A stretch of 10,787 nucleotides of DNA from Acetobacterium sp. (GCA_022013395.1 JAKLQL010000601.1:1-10787), one strand, 5' to 3'; shown: positions 1 through 8,021, counted from the first letter of the stretch. Notes: generated by a model from the letters alone, not told the origin. Program-made: numbers and translations.

Positions 1-2012
1 ATACTCTCAGTGATTTCGATATCCAAAAGCTCCGGTCTCATTCCGGTTTCATCCAGAATTTTGAAAATCACTTCAATGATATCTTTCTTATTGATTTGTT
101 TAGCTGAGAAGTTAACCGCCATGGTGATATCCCGATGACCAGCCTTATCCCAGGCCACACTTTGTTCACAAGCTGCCGTCAAAATCTGTTCTCCCAAAGG
201 AATGATCAAGCCGGATTCTTCTGCCAGTTCAATAAATTCAAATGGCGATAGGAGACCTTCAGATGGATGCTGCCACCTGACTAATGCTTCCACGCCGCAG
301 ATTAACCCCGTTGTAAAGTCCACCTGTGGTTGGTAATAAAGGACAAATTCCCGGTTTGATATGCCCCGCCTGATTTCATATTGACGTTCAATCTTTTTGA
401 CCATCATTTCGTTGGTGCTTTGTTCAAAAAATTTAAACTGATCTTTCCCTTTTTCCTTGGCGTGGTACATGGCTGAGTCAGCATTCATCAACAGTTTATT
501 GATATCCGTGCCATCCTCGGGAAACATGGTAATCCCGATGCTGCAGGTGATATTAAATTCAAAGCCCTCAATGTTCCAGGGCTTATTGATAATATCCATA
601 ATTTCGTTGGCCAGTTTGCTTGCCTCCATCATCGTGCAGTTTTTTTGAATCACCACCAGCTCATCACCGCCAATTCTGGCAATGGTGTCACAATCGATGG
701 CTTCAACCAGTTCCTTGGCAATACTCACCAGAACATGATCCCCGGTGGCGTGTCCCCTGGTATCGTTGATTGTTTTGAAATTGTCCAAATCGATATACAA
801 TAGCGCCCCGCTTTTATTCGTTCTTTCCTGTTCCGCAAACAATTGATTTGAGTGTTCAAAAAGCATGGCGCGATTGGGTAATCCGGTTAAAACATCATAA
901 TAAGCCAGTCGATTAATGGCTTCTTCGGCATTAATACGATCGGTGATGTCGGTATAAAAACCGGAAACGCGAATCAGTTCTTTGTTCTGGTTAAAAATCC
1001 CCTTACCTCTGCAGAAGATCCAACGGGTTTCACCCTTGCTTCCAATTACCCGAAATTCAATCTGACCAAAATTTGTGTTATTTTGATAAAAACTCTGGAG
1101 ATAGCATTCAAAATGGGTTCGATCCTGGGGATGAATGAAGCACATCCAGGATTCCAGGCTCATATTGATCTGTTCCAATAATCCCACCATCTGTAGACCA
1201 CGCTTGGAAACGTAGTATTCGTTGCTCTGCAAATCCCAGTCCCAGATGGCGTCATTAGACCCTTCTACTGCATAACGGTAACGTTCTCCTGAAATTCGCA
1301 GAGCTTCTTCCTGCTTTGACAACATTTCATAATTTTCGGTTAGTTTTTTTTGGGATTCCAAAATATCATCAAACAATTTATTGATGCGATCGGCCAGATT
1401 TTTTATTTCATGACTATCTTTGACCTGAATTCGAGTTTGGGTATCGCCTTGAGAAAATCCCTTGACCCCGGCGGCAATTCGGTCAATCGATCTGGAAAGA
1501 TTTCTGGATACAAATAAAATAATCACCACAATAACTAAATTAATAAAAATTGTTCGCACAAAACCTAACAGGATCGCAGAAAAAATCGCCTGATTTAAAT
1601 AAGAGGTGGTGAACACCAGCTGAATTTCACCAATTTTCTGATCGTTTTTAAAAATTTCTTGAGTAAAAACCGGATATAAATACCGGCTCTGATAAGGTTC
1701 TGAATCTTTGCTGGTTTCAAAAACGACCTGATTTTCATCATCCACCATTTTAATGGCCGCTATTTCTTGATAGCTTGCCAGTGTCTCACCAATTTTTTTT
1801 AGACTCACTTCATTATAGGTCCAGAAAGCATCTTCTGCCGCATCAGCGGTGATGCTTAAGATCTGCTGGGCCTCATTATTCAAATCCTCGGTCATCTGTA
1901 TTTTCGCTGCTGCTGCATCGTAAATGGTCAGCGCCATCAGAACTGCAAAAACAGTCAGGATAATTGGCAGCAATAATGCGGTGCTTAGTTTTTTCGTCCG
2001 AAAACCTTTCAT
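1..2012 (-). CDS. Membrane-bound HAMP-PAS-GGDEF-EAL c-di-GMP signalling protein (C-terminus off the window)
   Basis: Predicted bifunctional c-di-GMP enzyme of the cytoplasmic membrane; 670 codons are visible and the end is cut by the left edge. Order: TM1 (about 11-31), extracytoplasmic sensor segment (32-140), TM2 (about 143-168), HAMP and helical linker (169-235), PAS (240-360), GGDEF (365-525), EAL (from about 545). The cyclase signature reads GGDEL (448-452), a conservative change, and the metal-binding stretch YIDLDNF (406-412) is intact, so cyclase activity is plausible. The inhibitory RxxD site is not obvious: IDCD stands where it is expected. In the EAL part the VEAL motif (574-577), Asn of VNFS and EITES are present; the later DDFG, Lys, Glu and Gln motifs lie outside, so phosphodiesterase activity cannot be judged. 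The start is fixed by AGGAGG 5 nt upstream. It follows the solute-binding lipoprotein gene by 9 nt, which suggests that protein is its ligand receptor. Confidence 0.93.
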   Translation of the reverse strand, partial: MKGFRTKKLSTALLLPIILTVFAVLMALTIYDAAAAKIQMTEDLNNEAQQILSITADAAEDAFWTYNEVSLKKIGETLASYQEIAAIKMVDDENQVVFETSKDSEPYQSRYLYPVFTQEIFKNDQKIGEIQLVFTTSYLNQAIFSAILLGFVRTIFINLVIVVIILFVSRNLSRSIDRIAAGVKGFSQGDTQTRIQVKDSHEIKNLADRINKLFDDILESQKKLTENYEMLSKQEEALRISGERYRYAVEGSNDAIWDWDLQSNEYYVSKRGLQMVGLLEQINMSLESWMCFIHPQDRTHFECYLQSFYQNNTNFGQIEFRVIGSKGETRWIFCRGKGIFNQNKELIRVSGFYTDITDRINAEEAINRLAYYDVLTGLPNRAMLFEHSNQLFAEQERTNKSGALLYIDLDNFKTINDTRGHATGDHVLVSIAKELVEAIDCDTIARIGGDELVVIQKNCTMMEASKLANEIMDIINKPWNIEGFEFNITCSIGITMFPEDGTDINKLLMNADSAMYHAKEKGKDQFKFFEQSTNEMMVKKIERQYEIRRGISNREFVLYYQPQVDFTTGLICGVEALVRWQHPSEGLLSPFEFIELAEESGLIIPLGEQILTAACEQSVAWDKAGHRDITMAVNFSAKQINKKDIIEVIFKILDETGMRPELLDIEITES

Positions 2013-2016
2013 AAAA

Positions 2017-2023
2017 CCCTCCT
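2017..2023 (-). promoter_or_regulatory. Ribosome binding site overlapping the upstream stop codon
   Basis: On the minus strand the motif AGGAGGG includes two bases of the TAG stop of the solute-binding lipoprotein gene and lies 4-5 nt before the ATG at 2012. This decides the start of the GGDEF-EAL gene and makes translational coupling of the two genes likely. Confidence 0.8.
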
Positions 2024-2882
2024 ACTTGTTTGAACTAAGTCCATTTTCTGCTAAGATACGATCAATCGTACCATTGTTTTTAAGCGTCTGTAGCGCAGCA
2101 TTGAATTTTTCCCGGTAGAACTGAGAATTGGGATAGTTTTTTGAAATGATCAAATAGTAGTCCTGCTGGGTTGCCGAGTTGGGAAGCGTAGCAAAGGCAT
2201 CGATGTCATCTGGAAAAAGCCGGGCGATGGCGGCATCAGCCACCTGTTGATCTTCAATCAGAAAATCGATTCTGCCAGCATGCAACATTTTCAGGAGTGC
2301 ATCGGTATCACTGGCCCACTCTGCCGTTACGCCGCTATTTTCGATGGTGGTCTTATCACCATACCAATAATCATTGGCACCGCCAAAAGTGTAATTTGTG
2401 AAATCACTGATTTTGGTAAAACCCACACCTTCCCGGGCTAGTTTTTCATTGGATTTAAGATAATAAAATTTATGGGGACTTTGGATAATGGCATCGGAGT
2501 AGTCATAGGATTGTGCCAATTCTTTGGTATACCCATATGGGAATGAAGCCCAGGCCTCACCGTTTTTAACCATCTCTGAGGCTCTGGCCCAGGGATAAAA
2601 TGCAATTTCATTTTCCAGGCCGCTTTCTTTGAGAACAGCCTCAACAATTTGGGTGAAAGCACCGTAACCCGTCCCATCCGGTGATGTATAAGGGGCATAT
2701 TCTCCAGTGACAAGCAAGATCTTATTACTTGTTTGAGTATCACTGCGATCTGTCTGAGTACCCGCTGAATCGTCATGATCCGGCTGATTTTTATTGGCCT
2801 CACAACCGCCAAGGCTGATTAAACCAATTATCAACCCAAGCATGATCAGTATCCTGATTGTAATTTTTTTATTAATTTTCAT
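2022..2882 (-). CDS. Family 3 extracellular solute-binding lipoprotein, probable sensor partner
   Basis: A 286-residue lipoprotein. A short basic N-terminus and hydrophobic stretch (8-22) end in a lipobox LGGC with the lipidated Cys at 27. A polar Asp/Thr/Ser-rich tether (28-53) follows, then a bilobed SBP_bac_3-like domain (about 54-283), recognised from EYAPYTSPDG near its start, the GRIDFLIED segment in the second lobe and the YYLIISKNYP hinge-side segment. The family binds amino acids or other small polar molecules; the ligand cannot be read from sequence. No ABC permease or ATPase gene lies in the window. Instead the gene precedes a membrane GGDEF-EAL gene by 9 nt, so I infer that it delivers a ligand signal to that protein. 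It could still be an orphan uptake protein serving a distant transporter. AGGAG with a 7-nt spacer supports the start. Confidence 0.9.
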   Translation of the reverse strand: MKINKKITIRILIMLGLIIGLISLGGCEANKNQPDHDDSAGTQTDRSDTQTSNKILLVTGEYAPYTSPDGTGYGAFTQIVEAVLKESGLENEIAFYPWARASEMVKNGEAWASFPYGYTKELAQSYDYSDAIIQSPHKFYYLKSNEKLAREGVGFTKISDFTNYTFGGANDYWYGDKTTIENSGVTAEWASDTDALLKMLHAGRIDFLIEDQQVADAAIARLFPDDIDAFATLPNSATQQDYYLIISKNYPNSQFYREKFNAALQTLKNNGTIDRILAENGLSSNK

Positions 2883-2965
2883 TATCAGTCTCCTGTATAA
2901 TCACTTATAGAACTGCTGTTTAAGTTTTTTGCTAACACCGGCACTAAGCAAACGTTATTTTTAAA

Positions 2966-2980
2966 TAATAATGATTATTG
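2966..2980. promoter_or_regulatory. AT-rich inverted repeat, possible operator (weakly Fur-box-like)
   Basis: TAATAAT-G-ATTATTG is a 7-1-7 inverted repeat with 6 of 7 arm positions paired. It lies just downstream of the candidate -10 box of the solute-binding protein gene, a position where a repressor could act. It matches 11 of 14 arm positions of the Bacillus-type TGATAAT-N-ATTATCA Fur box. In DNA this AT-rich, such a match can arise by chance. Confidence 0.25.
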
Positions 2981-2985
2981 TTTCT

Positions 2986-3014
2986 ATTATACCCTTTCCA
3001 ACTAAATATAATAA
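2986..3014 (-). promoter_or_regulatory. Candidate promoter of the solute-binding protein / GGDEF-EAL operon
   Basis: On the minus strand a perfect TATAAT (2986-2991) lies about 100 nt before the ATG. The hexamer 17 nt further upstream, TTATTA (3009-3014), is a poor -35 box, so the promoter may need an activator or the true -35 may differ. Confidence 0.35.
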
Positions 3015-3097
3015 AATTTCGAAATAACTCGTATTAAATATGTGATAAACTATTTCTTTATTCTTCTTTTATTAAAGAGATTTAATTGTATGTAGTC

Positions 3098-3148
3098 AAA
3101 AAGAGGACATCTCCAATAGTTTATTTTCTATTGGTATGTCCTCTTTTT
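3098..3148 (-). terminator. Intrinsic terminator after the binding-domain/EAL gene
   Basis: A long hairpin: AAAAAGAGGACAT and CCAATAG pair with their complements across a small 2x1 internal loop, with the 8-nt apical loop TTTATTTT. On the minus strand it ends in TTTTT. It starts 7 nt after the stop codon at 3155 and separates this gene from the lipoprotein operon. The A and T tracts on both sides could let it work in both directions. Confidence 0.85.
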
Positions 3149-3154
3149 AATTAT

Positions 3155-5695
3155 TCATTCCCGGTCAAATATTTCATTAGGTGGGGCAGGGCACTTAAAA
3201 TAATAACCTTGAAATTCTTTAGGCTCGAAACTTTTGATAATTTCAAACTGTTCCAGGGTTTCAACCCCTTCGACGGTCACCTCAAAAGATAACTCATGGG
3301 CCATTTGAATCATTGTTTTTAAAAGTCGGCGACTTTTGATGTCGTCTAAGCGTTTGGCATAACTCTGATCAATCTTTAAGCGGTCGATAGGCAGATTTTT
3401 AATGTAATCAATGGATGCATACCCGGTTCCAAAATCGTCGAGGGTGACAATGAATCCCAACTCCCTCAGTTCTGATAAAATCGCCGCACCATATTCCTTG
3501 TTCTCAATTAATGCTGTTTCGGTAATTTCAATCTCGAGTAAATGGGGTGGAATATGATAGCGATTGACGGCATCCAGCAATTTATACAAAATATCGCGAC
3601 TGGCAAAATGTTGACCGGATAGGTTTATGGCGACGGGCAGTTCTTTATCAATCAGATTATATTCGACAATCGACTGACAGACTCGCTCAATCACATAAAA
3701 ACCAATATTGATAATCTGACCGGATTGTTCAGCAATATCAATAAAATATCCTGGCGATTTGATCGAGCCATCCTTGTGTTTCCACCGAATTAATGCTTCT
3801 AATCCCAGCATCGTAATCCCATCTATTGCATACTTGGGCTGATAGTGAAGAAAAAACTCTTTCGCTTCCAGAGCTGTTTCTATTTCATTCTTAATACAGT
3901 TTTCATGCAGGATCGTATCCATAATTGACTGTTCATAAACGGAAACATTAACCAGAACATTATTAATCACCGGGGTAATGGCCAGCCGGCTCATATGCAG
4001 CAATTCAGAATAGGAATCGGTTTGTAACGGATAGTAGGCTACCCCGATCTTATATTTAATAATCACTGTAAATAGATCTAAAACAAGGGGTTTTTCAAAA
4101 AAATTGATGAGTTGACTGACTAAATACGATTTTTGTTCCTGAATCCCTTCAGTCGCAATTAAAAAATCATTATTGCTGGCGAGCCCAATTAGATCTCGCT
4201 CTTTGGTAGTTTTTTCCAGAAATTCGGCAATACTTTTAAGAATCGCTCCATAAGTCTCTTTTCCATGGCTGTAGGTCAGCTCATTGAGATTGATAATGGT
4301 TAAATTAATGATGGTCACGTCTTTTTCTTTCGCAAAATTTATCTCCAGCAGGGTGTTGAATCTGATTTCATTGAGAACACCAGTCAATTGGTTATAATCC
4401 AGCAGATAAGAAATCTTTTGATTGGCATTTATCAATAAACTGACATTTTTGGTCAGCTCTTCCTGACTGACCAACAGCTTTTCACTTTTTTTCTCAAGTT
4501 CCATTTTGTTTTGAGATAATTCTGCATTTGCCCTGGCTAACGCATCGTGAGATTTCCTGCGGATTCTCATAACAATTACCTGAGCAGAAATAACGACGAG
4601 CAAGGATGCCATTATCATACTAATCATCAGGATCTGGTTTAGGGATAAAACATAGGAATCTTCCGGCTTATTGATAATGGTGCTGTTTGGCGGCAGATCC
4701 GCATCGGTCAGATTAAATTGTTCCATCCCGCGGTGATTGAAAATTTTTTCCTGAACCGGTTTGTCAATAATCGGCATCGACTGGATGTCTTTTCCATTTG
4801 ATAAAGCGACGATTTCATCCCCCATTATCTGGCCATGTTCATAAGGTGATACTACAAATCCGCCAATCACCTGATTGGTAATTGAAGTTGATACCCCGCA
4901 AAATGTTGGCATGTTTGAATTGGTTGATAACATGTCTGTATACTGATCATGGTTCAGCACCCCAAAAGAGCCAGCTGAATAAAGGGCGGTGGTGAACGGA
5001 TCATACGTTTTTATCACACCCATTTGTTCGTTATAATCATCAATTTTAATCAGATGAATTTGAAAATGAAGATTCGCGTCAGCCAGATTTTCATAGGCAT
5101 TGATCAATTGTTCATAGGTTCCTTTGGTGGTGTTAGTATCCGCACCGCAAAGCAACAGGTTTTGGATTTGAGGCATTGCTTGATTTAACCACAATAGAAA
5201 TTCTTCATAGTCAACGTTTTGCAGAATTCCGGTAACATCATTAAAAGCCAGATCTTCAGGCATCCCACCATTCACCCCGGCGAATAAAATGGGGGTATTG
5301 GAAAAGTACTCTTTTTTGAGGGACAGCATCAATTCAAATGCCGTGTTATCCGTTGTGACAATGTAATCAATGTCCTTGGTTGCATAATTTTTTATGGTTT
5401 CAATCTTATTGTAATCCAAGGGATTTTCCCGATATGCATCCAGATATTCGGTATAAATATTATATTTTTGATCAGAGAGCTTTTCTGTAATCCCTCGGTG
5501 GAGCTCATCGGTCCAGGAAAAACCCTGATTATAGGAGTGGACAATTAAAACGTTTTTTCGTAAATTGACTTCACCTTCATTCGCTGCACTGGCAGCCAAA
5601 ACAAAACCTTCACCTATAAGAATAAGCGATATCAGTATCAGCATTATAATTTTTTTGACAGCTTGTTTTCTGAATACCAATTTCATATCTCCCAT
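3155..5695 (-). CDS. Substrate-binding-like sensor fused to degenerate GGDEF and intact EAL (predicted c-di-GMP phosphodiesterase)
   Basis: An 846-residue membrane protein. A signal/anchor segment (about 14-35) precedes an extracytoplasmic domain (46-345) resembling the ABC_sub_bind / Peripla_BP fold, with VLIVHSYNQGFSWTDE at its start and YIVTTDN and PILFAGVNG further on. A TM helix (about 354-378), a charged coiled coil (380-420), a GGDEF-like domain (430-560) and EAL (605-843) follow. The GGDEF signature is replaced by SNNDF (507-511), so cyclase activity is unlikely. The EAL domain keeps its catalytic set: E633 of EAL, N691, E723, D753-D754, K774, E809 and Q829. I infer a ligand-controlled phosphodiesterase that lowers c-di-GMP, the degenerate GGDEF perhaps acting as a regulatory domain. 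The start is uncertain: Met1 has AAGG only 2 nt away and Met4 has GGGAG only 2 nt away. It forms its own transcription unit between a promoter and a terminator. Confidence 0.92.
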   Translation of the reverse strand: MGDMKLVFRKQAVKKIIMLILISLILIGEGFVLAASAANEGEVNLRKNVLIVHSYNQGFSWTDELHRGITEKLSDQKYNIYTEYLDAYRENPLDYNKIETIKNYATKDIDYIVTTDNTAFELMLSLKKEYFSNTPILFAGVNGGMPEDLAFNDVTGILQNVDYEEFLLWLNQAMPQIQNLLLCGADTNTTKGTYEQLINAYENLADANLHFQIHLIKIDDYNEQMGVIKTYDPFTTALYSAGSFGVLNHDQYTDMLSTNSNMPTFCGVSTSITNQVIGGFVVSPYEHGQIMGDEIVALSNGKDIQSMPIIDKPVQEKIFNHRGMEQFNLTDADLPPNSTIINKPEDSYVLSLNQILMISMIMASLLVVISAQVIVMRIRRKSHDALARANAELSQNKMELEKKSEKLLVSQEELTKNVSLLINANQKISYLLDYNQLTGVLNEIRFNTLLEINFAKEKDVTIINLTIINLNELTYSHGKETYGAILKSIAEFLEKTTKERDLIGLASNNDFLIATEGIQEQKSYLVSQLINFFEKPLVLDLFTVIIKYKIGVAYYPLQTDSYSELLHMSRLAITPVINNVLVNVSVYEQSIMDTILHENCIKNEIETALEAKEFFLHYQPKYAIDGITMLGLEALIRWKHKDGSIKSPGYFIDIAEQSGQIINIGFYVIERVCQSIVEYNLIDKELPVAINLSGQHFASRDILYKLLDAVNRYHIPPHLLEIEITETALIENKEYGAAILSELRELGFIVTLDDFGTGYASIDYIKNLPIDRLKIDQSYAKRLDDIKSRRLLKTMIQMAHELSFEVTVEGVETLEQFEIIKSFEPKEFQGYYFKCPAPPNEIFDRE

Positions 5696-5762
5696 CGCCT
5701 TATAGGTTGATTTTTAAGATCGACAATCATTTACATGTGCAACATCTGTGTATTCTATTTCA

Positions 5763-5791
5763 ATTATAACCAATTATTCCCCGCTCTTCAA
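5763..5791 (-). promoter_or_regulatory. Sigma-A-type promoter of the binding-domain/EAL gene
   Basis: On the minus strand TTGAAG (5786-5791) and a perfect TATAAT (5763-5768) are separated by 17 nt, about 68 nt before the start codon. The -35 box lies within a near-perfect palindrome CTCTT-C-AAGAG (5784-5794), which could bind a regulator. Confidence 0.6.
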
Positions 5792-5906
5792 GAGAGGTTT
5801 TTATCTATTTACAGTTATTTTTTAGTTCGTTTCCTTTAGCTTAAATATTACCGTAGTCATTCCAATTACAAGGTGTTTAAATATTTTTCTATAACTGAGC
5901 GGCAGT

Positions 5907-5941
5907 AAAAAAGCTTCCTCACTATTTAATGAAGAAGCTTT
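5907..5941 (-). terminator. Intrinsic terminator of the S8 protease gene
   Basis: Arms AAAGCTTC and GAAGCTTT, extended by TCA/TGA past one C-A mismatch, close an 8-nt loop. On the minus strand the stem runs into TTTTTT. It lies 72 nt after the protease stop codon. Confidence 0.8.
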
Positions 5942-6013
5942 GATTGAAAATTTTTCTGACCATTTTTTCTACCTATGAGCAAATCTATTCCATGGCAGAA
6001 TCTAATGATATTT

Positions 6014-8008
6014 TTATTTTTGAATAAACGGGTTTGCCGTTGAACCCGGAGCAGCACTGCCCTTGGGCATAATTTCAATCCGAATGCCTTCGAGTCGATA
6101 GCCAAAACCAGCGGTTCCCGATTGTTCGCCATTCTTGGCCCAATCCATCCAGCCCACGTTTTGAGCGTGAACCTGATAGTAGACATCAAAAAGATCGGCA
6201 TCAGTACCGGTAAGTTCAATCTGAATGGCTTCCAGACGCAAGGATTGACCTGAAGTACCACTTAAAGTACCATCCGCTACATAATTCTGCCAGCCAATGT
6301 TCTGAACATGGGTTCGGTATTTCACCCCTAGATCATAGTTTTGGGTATTCGTGTTGATTTCGATGGCCTCCAACCGTAAGGATTTCCCTTCGGTTCCGCT
6401 CATCGCCCCATCCGCCACCACACTCTGCCAACCGATATTTTGGACATGGGTGCGATATTCAATGGCTGGAGTCGCCTTGTCTTTGACCACATAGTTGACA
6501 ATCGATTTTTTTACGGTATTGCCTTTTCCATCCAGGACTTGCGCTGAAAGGGTATAAATACCAGCTTCTGTCGGGGTAAAAGTAGCGGTGCTGGCACTGC
6601 TGTAATCTTGAATGGTGGTGGTTTTTCCATTTAAGTCATAGTAAAAACCGTATTGATAATCTCCTTCTCCGCCACTGGCGTTGGCACTCAAGGTGAGTAG
6701 CGTCCCCACCGTTTGACCGGTTGCTTTATCCACTGTAAAACTGTCGATACTCAACGGCGTACTTGGGGTCACTTTGGCCAGAGCAGCATCCAGTTGGATC
6801 ATCCCATAACCATAGTAATCATCCCGGCCTTTCGCCCCAAAATCCAAGGCCGTTTCTTCCAGCAGTGTTTCCACCTCAGTGCTGGTCATATTAGGATCTG
6901 CTGCCATCAGGACAGCACAGGCACCGGCTGTGATCGGGCTGGAAAACGAGGTGCCGGAGGTTACTTCATAGGTGCCATCATGGCTGGTGGAATAGATCTT
7001 CATGCCAGGAGCACATAAATCCACCAGACTGTTGTGCTGGGAAAAGTAAGCGATCTTATTGGTGTTATCCGTTGCCCCAACTGAAATAACATTATTATAG
7101 GACGCCGGAATCGCTAATTCTCCACTGTAATTGGCATCAGCACCTTCATTACCAGCTGCCGCTACAATTACTTTTCCGGCGGCGGCCGCATTTTCCACGG
7201 CTGTCCGGAGTGCCGCCGAAACCATATATCCGCCAAAACTCATATTGATGACTTTTACATCCGACCGCCCGGCTGCTTCATACAAGGCGGCACAGATATA
7301 GCCCACATCCAAATTTTTATCGCCATCAGACAGACCGCCAACCCGGTAAGGTGCCACCTTAATATTGGCAGTGCCAGTGATGCCGGCAATGCCAATGCCA
7401 TTATTGGCAACCGCCGCCACACATCCCGAGACCAGGGTTCCGTGTCCCGACAAATCCACCATATTGGTGGTTCCTTCAACAAAATCATAGCCAGTTACGA
7501 CATTGTCTTTGAGGTCCGGATGTTGGGTGTTCAGGCCAGTATCAATAACCGCGACCACCACGGTTTGAGCATTATTGACCTTGTTCCAGGTCTCGTCAGC
7601 GCCAACCCGTTCAAACTGCCAGGCGGTCGACAATGCCGGGTCATTGGGTAGCGCCGAAGTCTGGAGATAACTATTTTTCTCAGCCACCAGGACATTGGGG
7701 TTTTCCGATAGTTTAGTAACCAGGGCATCGGTATTGACTGAATCAGCAACTTGGATAATATCCACTTGATCACTTAAAGTTTCGCCCCCGATAACCTCCT
7801 GAGTTGTTAAAGAAAGATTTCCGACATTGGCCTGATCTTTATAAATGACAATAATCTGATCATTGATGTTCGAATTGGTATCAAGATCCGCCACTTCAGC
7901 TAAACTTTGAATGACCATAGACTGACCTTCAGCCATTACCCCAAGGGGGCATGCGCTTCCAATTAAAACCATTGCGAGCAGGAAGACGATTGCCTTCTTA
8001 AATTTCAT
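6014..8008 (-). CDS. Secreted subtilisin-family (S8) serine protease with three ChW repeats
   Basis: A 664-residue secreted endopeptidase. Signal peptide 1 to about 26 (cleavage near VMAEG), I9-like propeptide (about 45-116), then the S8 catalytic domain (about 125-415) with the full catalytic set: D156 in VIDTG, H189 in GHGTLVSG, oxyanion N287 in AAAGNEG, and nucleophile S354 in SGTSFSSP. Next is a beta-sandwich, PKD/Y_Y_Y-like segment (420-508) and three ChW repeats (516 to about 650), each with YR(T)HVQNIGW, an SGT and an RLEAI core. There is no C-terminal TM helix or sortase motif, so the protein is either released or held at the surface by the ChW repeats, whose family is linked to surface association in clostridia. 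The start was set at the ATG with AGAGG 8 nt upstream; an in-frame ATG ten codons earlier (8038) has no ribosome binding site. It has its own promoter and terminator. Confidence 0.93.
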   Translation of the reverse strand: MKFKKAIVFLLAMVLIGSACPLGVMAEGQSMVIQSLAEVADLDTNSNINDQIIVIYKDQANVGNLSLTTQEVIGGETLSDQVDIIQVADSVNTDALVTKLSENPNVLVAEKNSYLQTSALPNDPALSTAWQFERVGADETWNKVNNAQTVVVAVIDTGLNTQHPDLKDNVVTGYDFVEGTTNMVDLSGHGTLVSGCVAAVANNGIGIAGITGTANIKVAPYRVGGLSDGDKNLDVGYICAALYEAAGRSDVKVINMSFGGYMVSAALRTAVENAAAAGKVIVAAAGNEGADANYSGELAIPASYNNVISVGATDNTNKIAYFSQHNSLVDLCAPGMKIYSTSHDGTYEVTSGTSFSSPITAGACAVLMAADPNMTSTEVETLLEETALDFGAKGRDDYYGYGMIQLDAALAKVTPSTPLSIDSFTVDKATGQTVGTLLTLSANASGGEGDYQYGFYYDLNGKTTTIQDYSSASTATFTPTEAGIYTLSAQVLDGKGNTVKKSIVNYVVKDKATPAIEYRTHVQNIGWQSVVADGAMSGTEGKSLRLEAIEINTNTQNYDLGVKYRTHVQNIGWQNYVADGTLSGTSGQSLRLEAIQIELTGTDADLFDVYYQVHAQNVGWMDWAKNGEQSGTAGFGYRLEGIRIEIMPKGSAAPGSTANPFIQK
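6071..6463 (-). repeat. Three tandem ChW-repeat units in the protease C-terminus
   Basis: Units begin at about 6463, 6325 and 6184 (reading leftward), a period of 46-47 codons. Units 1 and 2 share YRTHVQNIGWQ and SLRLEAI; unit 3 is more diverged (YQVHAQNVGW, YRLEGI). Units 1 and 2 differ at many third codon positions, so this is an old protein-level duplication kept by selection rather than a fresh DNA repeat. Confidence 0.85.
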
Positions 8009-8016
8009 AGCGATTA

Positions 8017-8021
8017 CCTCT
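8017..8021 (-). promoter_or_regulatory. Ribosome binding site deciding the protease start
   Basis: AGAGG (within AAAGAGGT) on the minus strand lies 8 nt before the ATG at 8008 and directly precedes a typical signal peptide, MKFKKAIVFLL. The upstream in-frame ATG at 8038 lacks such a site. Confidence 0.75.

Larger units (their letters stand above)
5696..6013. other. Intergenic region between the protease and the binding-domain/EAL gene
   Basis: A 318-nt AT-rich spacer. It holds the terminator of the upstream protease gene (5907-5941) and the promoter of the downstream EAL gene (5763-5791). The first 72 nt after the protease stop and the part between terminator and promoter show no convincing gene or other signal. 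Confidence 0.7.

Noticed and set aside
2438..2812. Minus-strand reading frame of 124 codons inside the binding-protein gene
   Set aside because: It lies in another frame of the SBP gene, with no ribosome binding site and no protein-like composition.
6071..6463. Repeats considered as a DNA-level tandem repeat or CRISPR-like array
   Set aside because: The periodicity is 46-47 codons, lies in frame in the protease gene, and the units differ at synonymous sites, so these are protein repeats.
6713..7018. Plus-strand reading frame of 101 codons opposite the protease
   Set aside because: It is a shadow of the S8 coding region, which has clear catalytic motifs in the opposite frame.
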